Shown one piece after another: positions 55,774 to 64,000 of a DNA stretch of 64,000 nucleotides. The notes beneath the pieces are model-generated. The model ran no database searches. It was given only the letters and a program-made list of their open reading frames with translations, and was not told where the DNA came from. How positions within the stretch are numbered: the first letter of the stretch is position 1; each line of letters starts with the position of its first letter. A program made the position numbers and the translations under genes. The DNA comes from Humulus lupulus (lineage: Eukaryota; Streptophyta; Magnoliopsida; Rosales; Cannabaceae): assembly GCF_963169125.1 (NCBI RefSeq), contig NC_084793.1:134208297-134272296 (forward strand), in the 5' to 3' direction.

Positions 55774-56243
55774 TGTTGTCCGTATTTTCACCTCTAGCTC
55801 ATGGCAACCCTCAGTGACTGGCTTGAAGGTTCATAAACATCATCGGGGCATGTTACTACTAGTGGCCTCTAGTCGGAGCAAGGGTCTTCCTAGGTGAGAC
55901 TTTTCCTTTGACAATGGGTCGAGGGTGCCCTAGTAGATTACTTCCCGAGGTTCTTCCTTAGAGCGGGGTGTTCTCCAACTCGGGCAATTAAGGCCAGGGC
56001 TGGAAGTTTCATTGTAAAGGGTTCGGTTTTTTAGAGAGAAAATACCTTGCACTTAAAGCAATCTAAACGTTGCCTGAGAATACACCATTGAAGTTTGCCC
56101 TCACAAGTTTCCAATCCTCTTAATCCCAGAGACTCGTGGACTAGAGTTCTTTTATAACCTAAACCACGTAAAAATCCTTGTGTTCTATTCGCTTATTTCT
56201 TTAATCTCTCTTCTTACGGTTGATAGCGCAAAGACAGTCAACA
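55774..56243 (+). repeat. 3' LTR of element F, internally deleted (470 bp)
   Basis: Starts TGTTGTCCGTATTTTCACC and ends CAGTCAACA, followed by the CATGT duplication. Compared with the 869-bp 5' LTR it lacks one 401-bp block whose ends are both GGCT in the 5' copy (43138 and 43539); the fused GGCT is at 55998-56001. The lost block contains the TATA box, so this LTR cannot start transcription in the usual way. The remaining parts differ from the 5' LTR at scattered sites. Confidence 0.93.
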
Positions 56244-56248
56244 CATGT

Positions 56249-58223
56249 AATTTAATTAGCCAAAATTTTATTTTTGACTAAATGTGCCTTTTCACAAAAA
56301 TGCATTTTTAAAGATTTTTCATACAAAAATCAAACTTTTTGACCATAATATAAATTAATCCAATAATTTTATGCCCAATAATATTTTTCAATAATTATAC
56401 TTCTCCAATAATAATTTATCTGATAATTTATCCGGCTAGGGTTTCCATTTCAGTCTAGGACCGAAATGCTCGTTCTTGATGCCATTTTTTGTCAACTTAG
56501 ATATGAAGAGCACTAAACATAGATACAGAAAAAATGGAAGGATTTACAGGCTTTTTACATGGTTCGGTAGTTAAAATCTGCCTACTCCACGAGTCACTAA
56601 TATTACTCACTACTCTCTCAAAGATTTTTCAGAAAGCAATTTGACAGAGAATTCCTCAGTACAATTTGTGCTTGAATACAAATGGATCAGACCAAGCTAT
56701 TTTTAGACCTGGTCATGAGAATATCTTCCTCTGATTCAAGAAAGTTACAATCAATCATATTAATTTGAAATAAATATAATAAATGTCCTTATTACATAAT
56801 ATCCCAGGACAATATGGATTTAATATCTGATAATAACGAATCCCCACGAAATAATGATTTCCTAACAGCATCCATGCGTGCAAAACGCGTCACTAAGCTC
56901 GATCGTATTGCTGACATGCTTTCGAGACCGGTCCAGGCTTCGAGCTCACCATTCCAATTGTAACCTCCTCCTTATCTAGTAATTTCATCGATTGTGTTCC
57001 TCGGAGAAGGTCATTGCCTTCGAGTCTGCAACTCTGGCTCGAACGATGCAACTCATGCTCGAGTGCTAGCAATAGATTTGGAACCAATTAATAATTTGCA
57101 CAAGTGTTTTTCTAGTATCCGTATACACGAGCTTCACTATTTCGAGTTTAATAGTTTCGAGGTGACATTTCGAGGCCATTCCTTTTATTCTCAAAATTTT
57201 GGTGTAACATTTTTCCCCGTCAAAAGTGTTGGTTTGAATCCTCTGAGATGGAAACTTTTGAACTTCACCGTCGGAAAACATGCCTATCTACCACACTCAA
57301 ATGTGGACACGCGCCACTAGGGGATTTCTCACCGAGAGTACTTGAGTATCCTCCTATCTGCACACGTCCTTATGTCTTACCTTTTTGCCGCCACTTTTTT
57401 GGAATTAAACGTGGTCCTTTGGATGACCTTTTAACCCAAATCAAGGGCTCAAAACTACCCACCTTTTGACATTCCTTTTGTCTATATATTTACCCATTTC
57501 TTCCCCATTCATTTTTACTTTGACACTCTCACCTTCAGAAAAAGAAAACACAAACCAGAGGCAAACATGAACCAGAATTTTCTTTGCATGTTCTCCAAAA
57601 CACAAAAACAATGCAATCTCAACACCTTCGACTCAATGTAATTGTTCCTTCTTCCTCTTCTCCAGTCGACAATCCATTCCTTTCCACGATCGACTTTGTG
57701 TAAGTTTTCTTAACCTTACTTTTTCTATGTACCATTCTTTTAGTTTTTCATGCGCGAATTTTTTTTCTTGGTTCTTATTGTATTATTGAAATCTTCTCTA
57801 TAAAAGGGAGATTTTGATTTGTATATGCGAGTCTTGATTAGAAACAAAATCTAGGCAAAAAAAATTGGTAAAAATAGATAAAAATGGAACCTTTTTCTGA
57901 TATGGAGTATTAGGTTATGGCTTGCCTGCAGCTTAATAAAAAAAAGGTTTTGGATTAGGGTTTAAATGCACACATCCCAATAACTACCTCACTCTCGCAT
58001 GGGTGCACCCTCGATGCCCCAAACTTTATAATAGTTCGATGTTGACATTTGAGTTCATCTCTCCATTTTCAAGCCTTCAAGCTCGATTAAGGCGATCTCG
58101 TTATCTCAAGCTTGCAAACTCAAGTTATCAAGATCTTAACTTTTCCACTCTTTAAAATTGTGGGCCCTTCCCTTTTTCCTTCTTGTTAGATGTCGTTGTC
58201 TTCAGAGAATCGGTGGGGGCCCG
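56249..58223. other. non-coding DNA between elements F and E
   Basis: Continuation of the DNA into which F inserted. Bases 56530-56590 contain ACATGGTTCGGTAGTTAA and CCTACTCCACGAGTC, wording I know from plant LTRs, so part may be an old LTR. At 57480-57700 there is a promoter and first-exon-like structure (separate entry). I see no other coding sequence; the frames at 56994-57320 and 57248-57469 have no recognisable domain. Confidence 0.4.
57482..57698 (+). other. candidate orphan promoter with first coding exon
   Basis: TCTATATATTTACCC (TATA-like) at about 57480 is followed by a C/A-rich leader, an ATG at 57611 reading MQSQHLRLNVIVPSSSSPVD and NPFLSTIDF, and then a strong donor TGTGTAAGTTTTC at 57698. 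The downstream sequence is intron-like and then hits the LTR of element E at 58224. It could be the 5' end of a host gene separated from its body, or part of an old retroelement leader. I do not recognise the peptide. Confidence 0.3.
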
Positions 58224-58914
58224 TGTAACGCCCTGGCTACCCCAGAACAGTTACGGTGAACGGTGGACCGGAAATTTGACTCACTACCTGAGTCCTTTGG
58301 TCAAAAACGTGCTCTAAGTGTAATTAACAGGTTAAGGCATAAAACCAATAAAAAGGAAATGGAGATTTTTATTACAAACTGCTCTGCAGAGCTAAACAAA
58401 ATGTTTACAAGTTGTTCTCAATACAAAATGGTCACTAGTGTTTAAAATTTACAATTCCGCCAACCTAAGCGGCAAAAATAGGGTAAACCCCCTAGTTCCT
58501 CTGAGAACTCCTTGGCCGTGGTGGTCAAGCGGCCGCATATGTACACATCACCACATCAGCTCTCCACTCAAGGCTAGGTGAGCTTTTCTTTCCCTTTACC
58601 TGCACCACATAGCACCCATGAGCCAAAGCCCAGCAACAAAACATAATACTTTTCATAAACATTATCAAATGATTATCATTATAATCACACTGAACATAAA
58701 GCTTTCCAACAAGCGAGTGAGCATCACATGATTCAAGAGGGAGAGTGGCTGCTAGATAAGCCACTAGCCTCCAAGCGCTTATTTCATTCATCGACCCTCG
58801 AGGTCGATCAGGCATTAATGCTCTTTGAGCCATTCAATGCTAATGGTCGATTAGATCTAATCTCCGTTGGCTTGCGTGAACCACGCTAAGACCGTTCTGG
58901 CTAATAAGTCAGCG

Positions 58915-59200
58915 CTAAGTGACCAGTGTCCAGTATCACTGCCGAACTTGACTAATCAGTCACAACTTCACAGCTGACACTAACACCTTTGCCAATTCTG
59001 GGTGACCAGTGTCCAGTATCACTGCTGAACTTGACTAATCAGTCACAGCTTCACAGCTGATACTAACACCTTTGCCAATTCTGACCAACGAGTCAGTGCA
59101 ACGTGACCAGTGCCCAGTACCACTGTCGAACCTGACTAGTCAGTCACAGCTTCACATTTGATACTAACACCTTTGCCAAACGTGACTAATTAGTCAGTGC
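58915..59200. repeat. tandem repeats in the LTR of E (about 3 copies, 83-101 bp)
   Basis: GACCAGTGTCCAGTATCACT recurs at about 58921, 59004 and 59105 (the last as GACCAGTGCCCAGTACCACT). Each is followed by GACTAATCAGTCACA and ACTAACACCTTTGCCAA. The unit itself contains TGACTAATCAGTCA, a near-perfect palindrome. Confidence 0.9.
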
Positions 59201-59559
59201 TATGCGCAAGTGAACAACATATGCTAAGCATTCCATGTTCAATCCATGTCCATATTACACGATCAACACGCCTTACAAATATCCATGCATGTCACACTTG
59301 GGGTGCAGTTTTCTTACCTCGGGTCTGAGCTAGAACGAATAAAAGAGTGACCCTGAGAACGATCGACCTTTTGGTCCTTTAGCGGTTACCTGGTCATAAC
59401 CAAATTATGGGATTCCATCAATAAAATGAATAATAAAAGGTTCCCAAACCAAAACCTAACCTCCGGGACATCAAACACTACTCAACCGGGTAGTAGGTTC
59501 AACCCCGAGGCCTTAGGTTTGAATTCCCATGCCTAAAAACACTTTTCTGGCCAAAATGC

Positions 59560-59675
59560 TCTGTTGGGCCGCGGCCCTCCCCAGCTGCGCCGTGGCGTGC
59601 CTCCAAACAGAGGCGGCCACCCTCCTGACAGGCACCTTGGGCCGCGGCTCACCTATGCCAAGCCGCGGCTCAATA
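59560..59675. repeat. GC-rich self-complementary word cassette in the LTR of E
   Basis: TTGGGCCGCGGCCCTCC, GCGCCGTGGCGTGC, TTGGGCCGCGGCTC and AGCCGCGGCTCA within about 110 bases of less GC-rich LTR. GGGCCGCGGCCC is a perfect 12-bp palindrome. It is comparable to the cassettes in S (GCCGCGGCCC) and B (AGCGCT words), with more diverged flanks. Confidence 0.7.
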
Positions 59676-60675
59676 AGCAAAAATGCCCAGAATTCAGCAC
59701 ACACCAGCAAGCATCCTCCTGCGTTTAACCTTAGAACCAGCCCTTCAAACCAACTCAAAACCTCTTCCAAACACCCATTTAAACCTCCAAATATCACCCA
59801 TAACTCTCCCCCATCATAACCCAAGTAAAACACCACAAGAACTCCCCTTGATTCCAACTTTCCACACTTAAATCTAGAGCTGAAAACTTAAAACGGAAAC
59901 AGAGTATAACCAGAAAAATAATGGATAAAACTCACCTCATATTCAAAACCAAACCCTCTTCAATGGCTAAACCAAGTCTACAACCTTAGCCCCTCGATCT
60001 CCTAGCTTAATTCCACCCTTTGAGCTCAAAACCCCAAAGAAGAAAAGAGAGAAATGGATGCACGGGAAGGAGAAAATTCACTCTCTGTTTTTGCTCTGTT
60101 TTGTACGGTTTCTACAGCCTTCTAAAACCACATATATCCTAGCCAAATGACCTAAATGCCCCTAGGTCATTTAAGGCTTCTAAAACCACTTCAAGGGTAA
60201 TTTTGGCACTTTCCACCTACACCGTTAATCATAATTAACACTTCCCAATTCCCGCTAATCTCAATATTCTCAAACACCAGTAATTCACATCCCGTTATCC
60301 TTTAATGCCCGGTAACACTCTAATCATTAAAACACCCCGACACTCACCCCGAGCTTAAGCCCGTTATGACCAAACCGATAATTAACATTCCTTGACCGTC
60401 TCATGCCAAATGGCTCGAACAAACCCACATCATAATGTGGTCTCAAGATATATCACCAACATGTGTACAAATAATCAATTTACCCTCAACGGGCCAAATT
60501 ACCATCACACCCCTGTAATAAGAAATATGGACTCACATGCATGCATTTCACATCATATCATAATATAATCAACATATACATGCATTTTATCAATTAATAA
60601 CATAATTAAGCAAGTATGGCCCTCCCGGCCTACTGTTCACGCCGTTAAACACAACGGAGAATTTGGGGCATTACA

Positions 60676-60690
60676 ACTATCCCCTCCTTA
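60676..60690 (-). other. polypurine tract of element E
   Basis: The minus strand reads TAAGGAGGGGATAGT directly before the LTR start TGTAATGCC. It is nearly the same as in element B. Confidence 0.88.
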
Positions 60691-60711
60691 CTGAAATTTC
60701 GTCCCCGAAAT

Positions 60712-63700
60712 TTACCTGAACAGCTCGGGATACTGATTCTGCATATCTGACTCCAGCTCCCAGGTCGCCTCCTCAACCTTGCTGTTCCTCCACAATACCT
60801 TAGCCAAAGGTATTGTCTTATTCCTGAGGACCTTGTCCTTTCTATCAAGTATCTGAACTGGCTGTTCCTCAAAGGATAGATCTGGCTCAAGCTCCAGATC
60901 TTCATAACCCAGAATATGGCCCACGTTAGATACATACCTCCGAAGAGCTGATACATGGAACACATTATGCACGGCAGACAACGCCGGAGGCAAAGCCAAC
61001 CTGTAAGCCACCTGACCAATCCTCTCCAGGATCTCAAATGGACCTACAAATCTAGGACTCAGTTTGCCTTTCTTCCCAAACCTTCTCACCCCTTTCCATG
61101 GTGAGACTCTAAGGAAAACATAGTCTCCTACCTGGAACTCCACGTTCCTGCGCTTGGGATCCGCATAGCTCTTCTGTCTGCTCTGAGAAGCAAGCATTCT
61201 AGCTCTAATCTTCTCAATAGCCTCACTGGTCCTCTGAACTACATCAGGACCTAAGTATCTCCTTTCTCCTGTCTCATCCCAATGGATGGGAGATCTGCAC
61301 TTCCTACCATATAGCATCTCATAAGGTGCTACTCCAATGGCAGATTGGTAACTGTTGTTGTAGGAGAATTCTATCAAAGGCAGATACTTACTCCAAGAAC
61401 CACCAAAATCCAGTATACATGCTCTCAGCATGTCCTCCAAAATCTGGATCGTCCTCTCAGATTGCCCATCTGTCTGAGGATGATAAGCTGTATTGAACTT
61501 CAACTTTGTCCCCATGGCTTTCTGCAAACTCCCCCAGAACTTGGAAGTAAAAGTGGGGTCCCGATCTGACACGATCGACCTAGGTGCACCATGGAGCCGC
61601 ACGATCTCTCTCACATAGAGATCTGCATACTGATCAACTGTATATGTAGTCCTCACTGGCAGAAAGTGAGCTGACTTGGTATAGCGATCCACTATCACCC
61701 AAACAGAATCATGCTGACCAGTAGTCCTGGGTAAGCCCACCAGAAAGTCCATTGTGATGTCTTCCCACTTCCACTTTGGAATATCCAGAGGCTGCAGTGA
61801 CCCTGCCGGCCTTTGATGCTCAGCCTTGACCTGTTGACATGTCAAGCACTTAGCCACATACCCTACTACATCTCTCTTCATCCCCGGCCACCAGTATAAC
61901 GATCTCACATCCTGGTACATCTTTGTGGTGCCTGGATGCAAAGAGTAAGGTGTAGTATGAGATTCATCCAGAATCTCCCGCCTCAGTGCAGTGTCTAACG
62001 GAACACATATCTGCCCCTTGTATCTCAACAAGCCTAACTCAGACACTGTATAATCTCTGGATGCTCCAGCCATAACATCCTCGCTGATCTTGATCAGCTG
62101 TGGATCACTCAACTGACCCTCTTTGATCCTCTCTAACAATGTAGGCTGTAGCGTAATGTTAGCCAACTGGCCCACTAGCAACTCTATACCAGCTCTGGTC
62201 ATATCATCTGCTAACTCTCTGGCTATCAGCCTCATACCATGAATCTGCCCCGGACCCTTCCGGCTCAAAGCATCAGCTACCACGTTGGCTTTACCTGGGT
62301 GATACAAGATCTCACAATCATAGTCTTTCACTAACTCCAGCCAACGCCTTTGCCTCATATTCAAGTCTTTCTGGGTGAAGAAATACTTCAGGCTCTTATG
62401 GTCTGTATAAATCTCACACTTCTCTCCATAGAGGTAGTGCCTCCATATCTTCAAAGCAAAAACCACAGCCGCCAACTCTAGATCATGTGTAGGATACCTC
62501 TTCTCATACTCCTTCAACTGACGAGAAGCATAGGCAATAACTCTCTCTGATTGCATCAAAACACAACCCAAACCCTGATGAGAAGCATCACAGTAAATCA
62601 CAAACTTCTCCTGATCTGTCGGAAGACACAGAATCGGAGCTGTAATTAATCTCTGCTTCAGTTCCTGAAAGCTGTTCTCACATTTATCTGACCACACAAA
62701 CTTCTGACTCTTGCATGTCAGCTCAGTCAAAGCACTAGCAATCTTCGAGAACCCTTCCACGAACCGCCTGTAGTAACCTGCCAATCCAAGGAAACTTCTA
62801 ACCTCAGAAGCATTCTTTGGCCTTGGCCAATCTCTGACCGCTTCGATCTTTGTTGGATCTACCTTAATCCCCTCCTTACTGACAATGTGTCCAAGAAAGG
62901 ATACCTGAGACAACCAAAACTCACACTTCTTGAATTTTGCAAACAACCTGTGTTCTCTCAGTCTCTGCAGAACCAACCTCAGATGCTGCTCATGCTCTAA
63001 CTCAGTCTGGGAATATACCAGAATATCATCGATGAAGACGATCACAAACTGGTCTAAGTAATCCTTGAACACTCTGTTCATCATATCCATAAAAGCAGCA
63101 GGGGCATTAGTCAATCCAAATGACATAACTAGAAACTCATAATGCCCATACCTGGTACGAAAAGCAGTCTTCGGTATGTCTCCCTCCTTGACCCTCAACT
63201 GATGATAACCAGAACGAAGGTCGATCTTAGAGAATACCTTCATACCTTGCAACTGATCGAACAGGTCATCTATCCTTGGCAAAGGATATCGATTCTTAAT
63301 TGTCAACTTATTCAGTTCCCTGTAATCTATACACATTCTTAGAGAACTATCTTTCTTCTTTACAAACAGAATTGGCGCACCCCAGGGTGAGAAACTAGGT
63401 CTAATGAAACCCATATCTACCAGCTCTTGCAACTGCACTTTCAATTCTTTCAACTCAGCTGGGGCCATTCTGTATGGTGCTCTAGACACTCGCTCTGTTC
63501 CTGGTGCCAGTTCTATAACGAACTCAATCTCTCTGTGTGGTGGCAACCCTAACAAATCTTCTGGAAACACATCCAGAAACTCACATACAAGTCTGGTATC
63601 CTCTGGTCTCACTGGCATGACCTGAGTGGTGTCAACCACACTGGCTAAGAATCCAATGCAGCCTCTCTGCAGTAGATCCCTGGCCCTCAACACAGAAATC

Positions 63701-64000
63701 ATAGGAATACGGGGTCCATGCACAGTACCAACAAACACAAAAGGATCCTCACCCTCAGGCTCAAAGGTGACCATCTTCCTTCTGCAGTCAATAGTTGCCC
63801 CATACTTTGCCAACCAATCCATACCCAGTATCATATCAAAGTCAGTCATAACTAACTCTATCAGGTCCACTGACAACTCTCTGCCCTCTACTGTCACTGG
63901 CAAAGATCTGACCCATCTTCTGGACACCACTATCTCTCCAGTGGGTAACAAAGTACCAAACCCCACAGCATAAAAATCACAAGGTCTACACAACCTATCA
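60712..64000 (-). CDS. pol polyprotein of element E, open to the window edge
   Basis: One frame without stops, 5'-incomplete; numbering here is from the first Met at 63993. Protease C-terminal half at about 1-90 ([20 protein letters not shown]); its catalytic DSG lies outside the window. RT at about 190-440 with [32 protein letters not shown] and the intact palm FIDDILVYS at about 320. RNase H at about 480-600 ([36 protein letters not shown]). Integrase zinc finger ([11 protein letters not shown] ... [14 protein letters not shown]) at about 680-720. Core with all three acidic residues in [24 protein letters not shown] and [15 protein letters not shown]. Chromodomain tail ends [20 protein letters not shown]. 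No inactivating change is seen. Confidence 0.95.
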   Translation of the reverse strand, partial: DRLCRPCDFYAVGFGTLLPTGEIVVSRRWVRSLPVTVEGRELSVDLIELVMTDFDMILGMDWLAKYGATIDCRRKMVTFEPEGEDPFVFVGTVHGPRIPMISVLRARDLLQRGCIGFLASVVDTTQVMPVRPEDTRLVCEFLDVFPEDLLGLPPHREIEFVIELAPGTERVSRAPYRMAPAELKELKVQLQELVDMGFIRPSFSPWGAPILFVKKKDSSLRMCIDYRELNKLTIKNRYPLPRIDDLFDQLQGMKVFSKIDLRSGYHQLRVKEGDIPKTAFRTRYGHYEFLVMSFGLTNAPAAFMDMMNRVFKDYLDQFVIVFIDDILVYSQTELEHEQHLRLVLQRLREHRLFAKFKKCEFWLSQVSFLGHIVSKEGIKVDPTKIEAVRDWPRPKNASEVRSFLGLAGYYRRFVEGFSKIASALTELTCKSQKFVWSDKCENSFQELKQRLITAPILCLPTDQEKFVIYCDASHQGLGCVLMQSERVIAYASRQLKEYEKRYPTHDLELAAVVFALKIWRHYLYGEKCEIYTDHKSLKYFFTQKDLNMRQRRWLELVKDYDCEILYHPGKANVVADALSRKGPGQIHGMRLIARELADDMTRAGIELLVGQLANITLQPTLLERIKEGQLSDPQLIKISEDVMAGASRDYTVSELGLLRYKGQICVPLDTALRREILDESHTTPYSLHPGTTKMYQDVRSLYWWPGMKRDVVGYVAKCLTCQQVKAEHQRPAGSLQPLDIPKWKWEDITMDFLVGLPRTTGQHDSVWVIVDRYTKSAHFLPVRTTYTVDQYADLYVREIVRLHGAPRSIVSDRDPTFTSKFWGSLQKAMGTKLKFNTAYHPQTDGQSERTIQILEDMLRACILDFGGSWSKYLPLIEFSYNNSYQSAIGVAPYEMLYGRKCRSPIHWDETGERRYLGPDVVQRTSEAIEKIRARMLASQSRQKSYADPKRRNVEFQVGDYVFLRVSPWKGVRRFGKKGKLSPRFVGPFEILERIGQVAYRLALPPALSAVHNVFHVSALRRYVSNVGHILGYEDLELEPDLSFEEQPVQILDRKDKVLRNKTIPLAKVLWRNSKVEEATWELESDMQNQYPELFR

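Larger units (their letters stand above)
42914..56243 (+). mobile_element. complete Tat-lineage Ty3/gypsy retrotransposon (element F), 13.3 kb
   Basis: Both LTRs begin TGTTGTC and end in CA, and the element is flanked by CATGT at 42909-42913 and 56244-56248. The + strand order is 5' LTR, primer-binding region, gag, protease, RT, RNase H, second RNase H, integrase, a 65-bp tandem array, an antisense ORF region, polypurine tract and 3' LTR. The extra RNase H and an antisense ORF between pol and 3' LTR are known marks of the Tat lineage. The pol frames are broken, so it is not autonomous today. Confidence 0.93.
58224..60675 (-). repeat. 3' LTR of element E (2,452 bp)
   Basis: On the minus strand it starts TGTAATGCCCCAAATTCTCC just after the polypurine tract and ends AGGGCGTTACA at 58224. 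It shares TTTGGCCCGTTGAGGGTAAA and GACCACATTATGATGTGG with the LTR of B. A tandem array is at about 58915-59200 and a GC-rich palindromic-word cassette at about 59560-59675. A minus-strand GGATATATGTGG near 60130 is a possible TATA region. Confidence 0.92.
58224..64000 (-). mobile_element. Tekay/Del-type chromovirus (element E), 3' LTR and pol, running off the window
   Basis: On the minus strand: uninterrupted pol from inside protease (64000) to the chromodomain end (60712), polypurine tract, and a 2,452-bp LTR. The absence of any stop in 1,093 codons contrasts with every other element here and marks it as the youngest-looking copy. The 5' part (gag, primer site, 5' LTR) would lie beyond 64000. 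The flank at the LTR end is GCCCG, the expected duplication to look for on the far side. Confidence 0.93.

Noticed and set aside
61345..63973. Plus-strand frames opposite the pol of element E
   Set aside because: Shadows of the intact minus-strand polyprotein, with no domain similarity of their own.

Overview
The window looks like nuclear DNA of a dicot plant. It is AT-rich, has GT..AG introns, carries fragments of plant genes (a neprosin-domain protein, a DUF3511 protein, exportin 1 and SAC3A), and is almost entirely nested Ty3/gypsy LTR retrotransposons of the Tekay/Del (chromovirus), Tat and Athila lineages plus one CACTA DNA transposon. The LTR style made me think of Rosales such as Cannabaceae, but that is only an impression. 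I see no intact host gene, tRNA, rRNA or CRISPR.

Layout, left to right. (A) 1-14008, minus strand: a decayed Tat-lineage retrotransposon, protease to post-integrase, running off the left edge. (P) 611-10260: a 9.65 kb CACTA transposon inserted in A's integrase C-terminus. It is flanked by a CTC duplication, and A's reading frame resumes across the empty site. P has no recognisable transposase. It carries a DUF3511 fragment, a five-exon neprosin pseudogene, one exportin-1 exon, two SAC3A exons and three unidentified exon-like segments. All the identified fragments lie on the + strand with introns or splice-like borders retained, so P is a gene-capturing (Pack-type) CACTA. (B) 14008-19886, plus strand: a Tekay element joined head-to-head with A and cut at the gag/protease border; its 2.45 kb 3' LTR ends inside the integrase of (C) 19887 to about 26700, a minus-strand Tekay element with its initiator-Met-type primer-binding site. 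C's gag is split by (S) 23267-25634, a solo LTR with AATAT duplications. (G) about 27040-27927: an Athila integrase tail. (L) 27928-29742: an LTR. 29743-31853: AT-rich sequence with no gene.

(D) 31854 to about 39870, minus strand: a Tekay element whose 3.37 kb LTR is an imperfect palindrome along its whole length (centre about 33520) with two divergent TATA boxes. 39871-42913: non-coding, with long CT tracts. (F) 42914-56243, plus strand: a complete 13.3 kb Tat element with CATGT duplications, both LTRs, gag, protease, RT, RNase H, a second RNase H and integrase, a 65-bp tandem array, and a large antisense ORF region that appears to have its own TATA box and introns. Its 3' LTR lost about 401 bp, including the TATA box. 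56249-58223: non-coding, with a promoter/first-exon-like piece. (E) 58224-64000, minus strand: a Tekay element with an LTR and an uninterrupted pol from protease through chromodomain, the youngest-looking element here.

The most interesting points are the multi-gene CACTA capture element, the palindromic bidirectional LTR of D, a cassette of short family-specific self-complementary words in several Tekay LTRs (AGCGCT-type in B, GCCGCGGC-type in S and E, GGCGATATATCGCC in D), and the spliced-looking antisense gene in F. All coordinates come from reading the sequence by eye; no alignment or database search was run.
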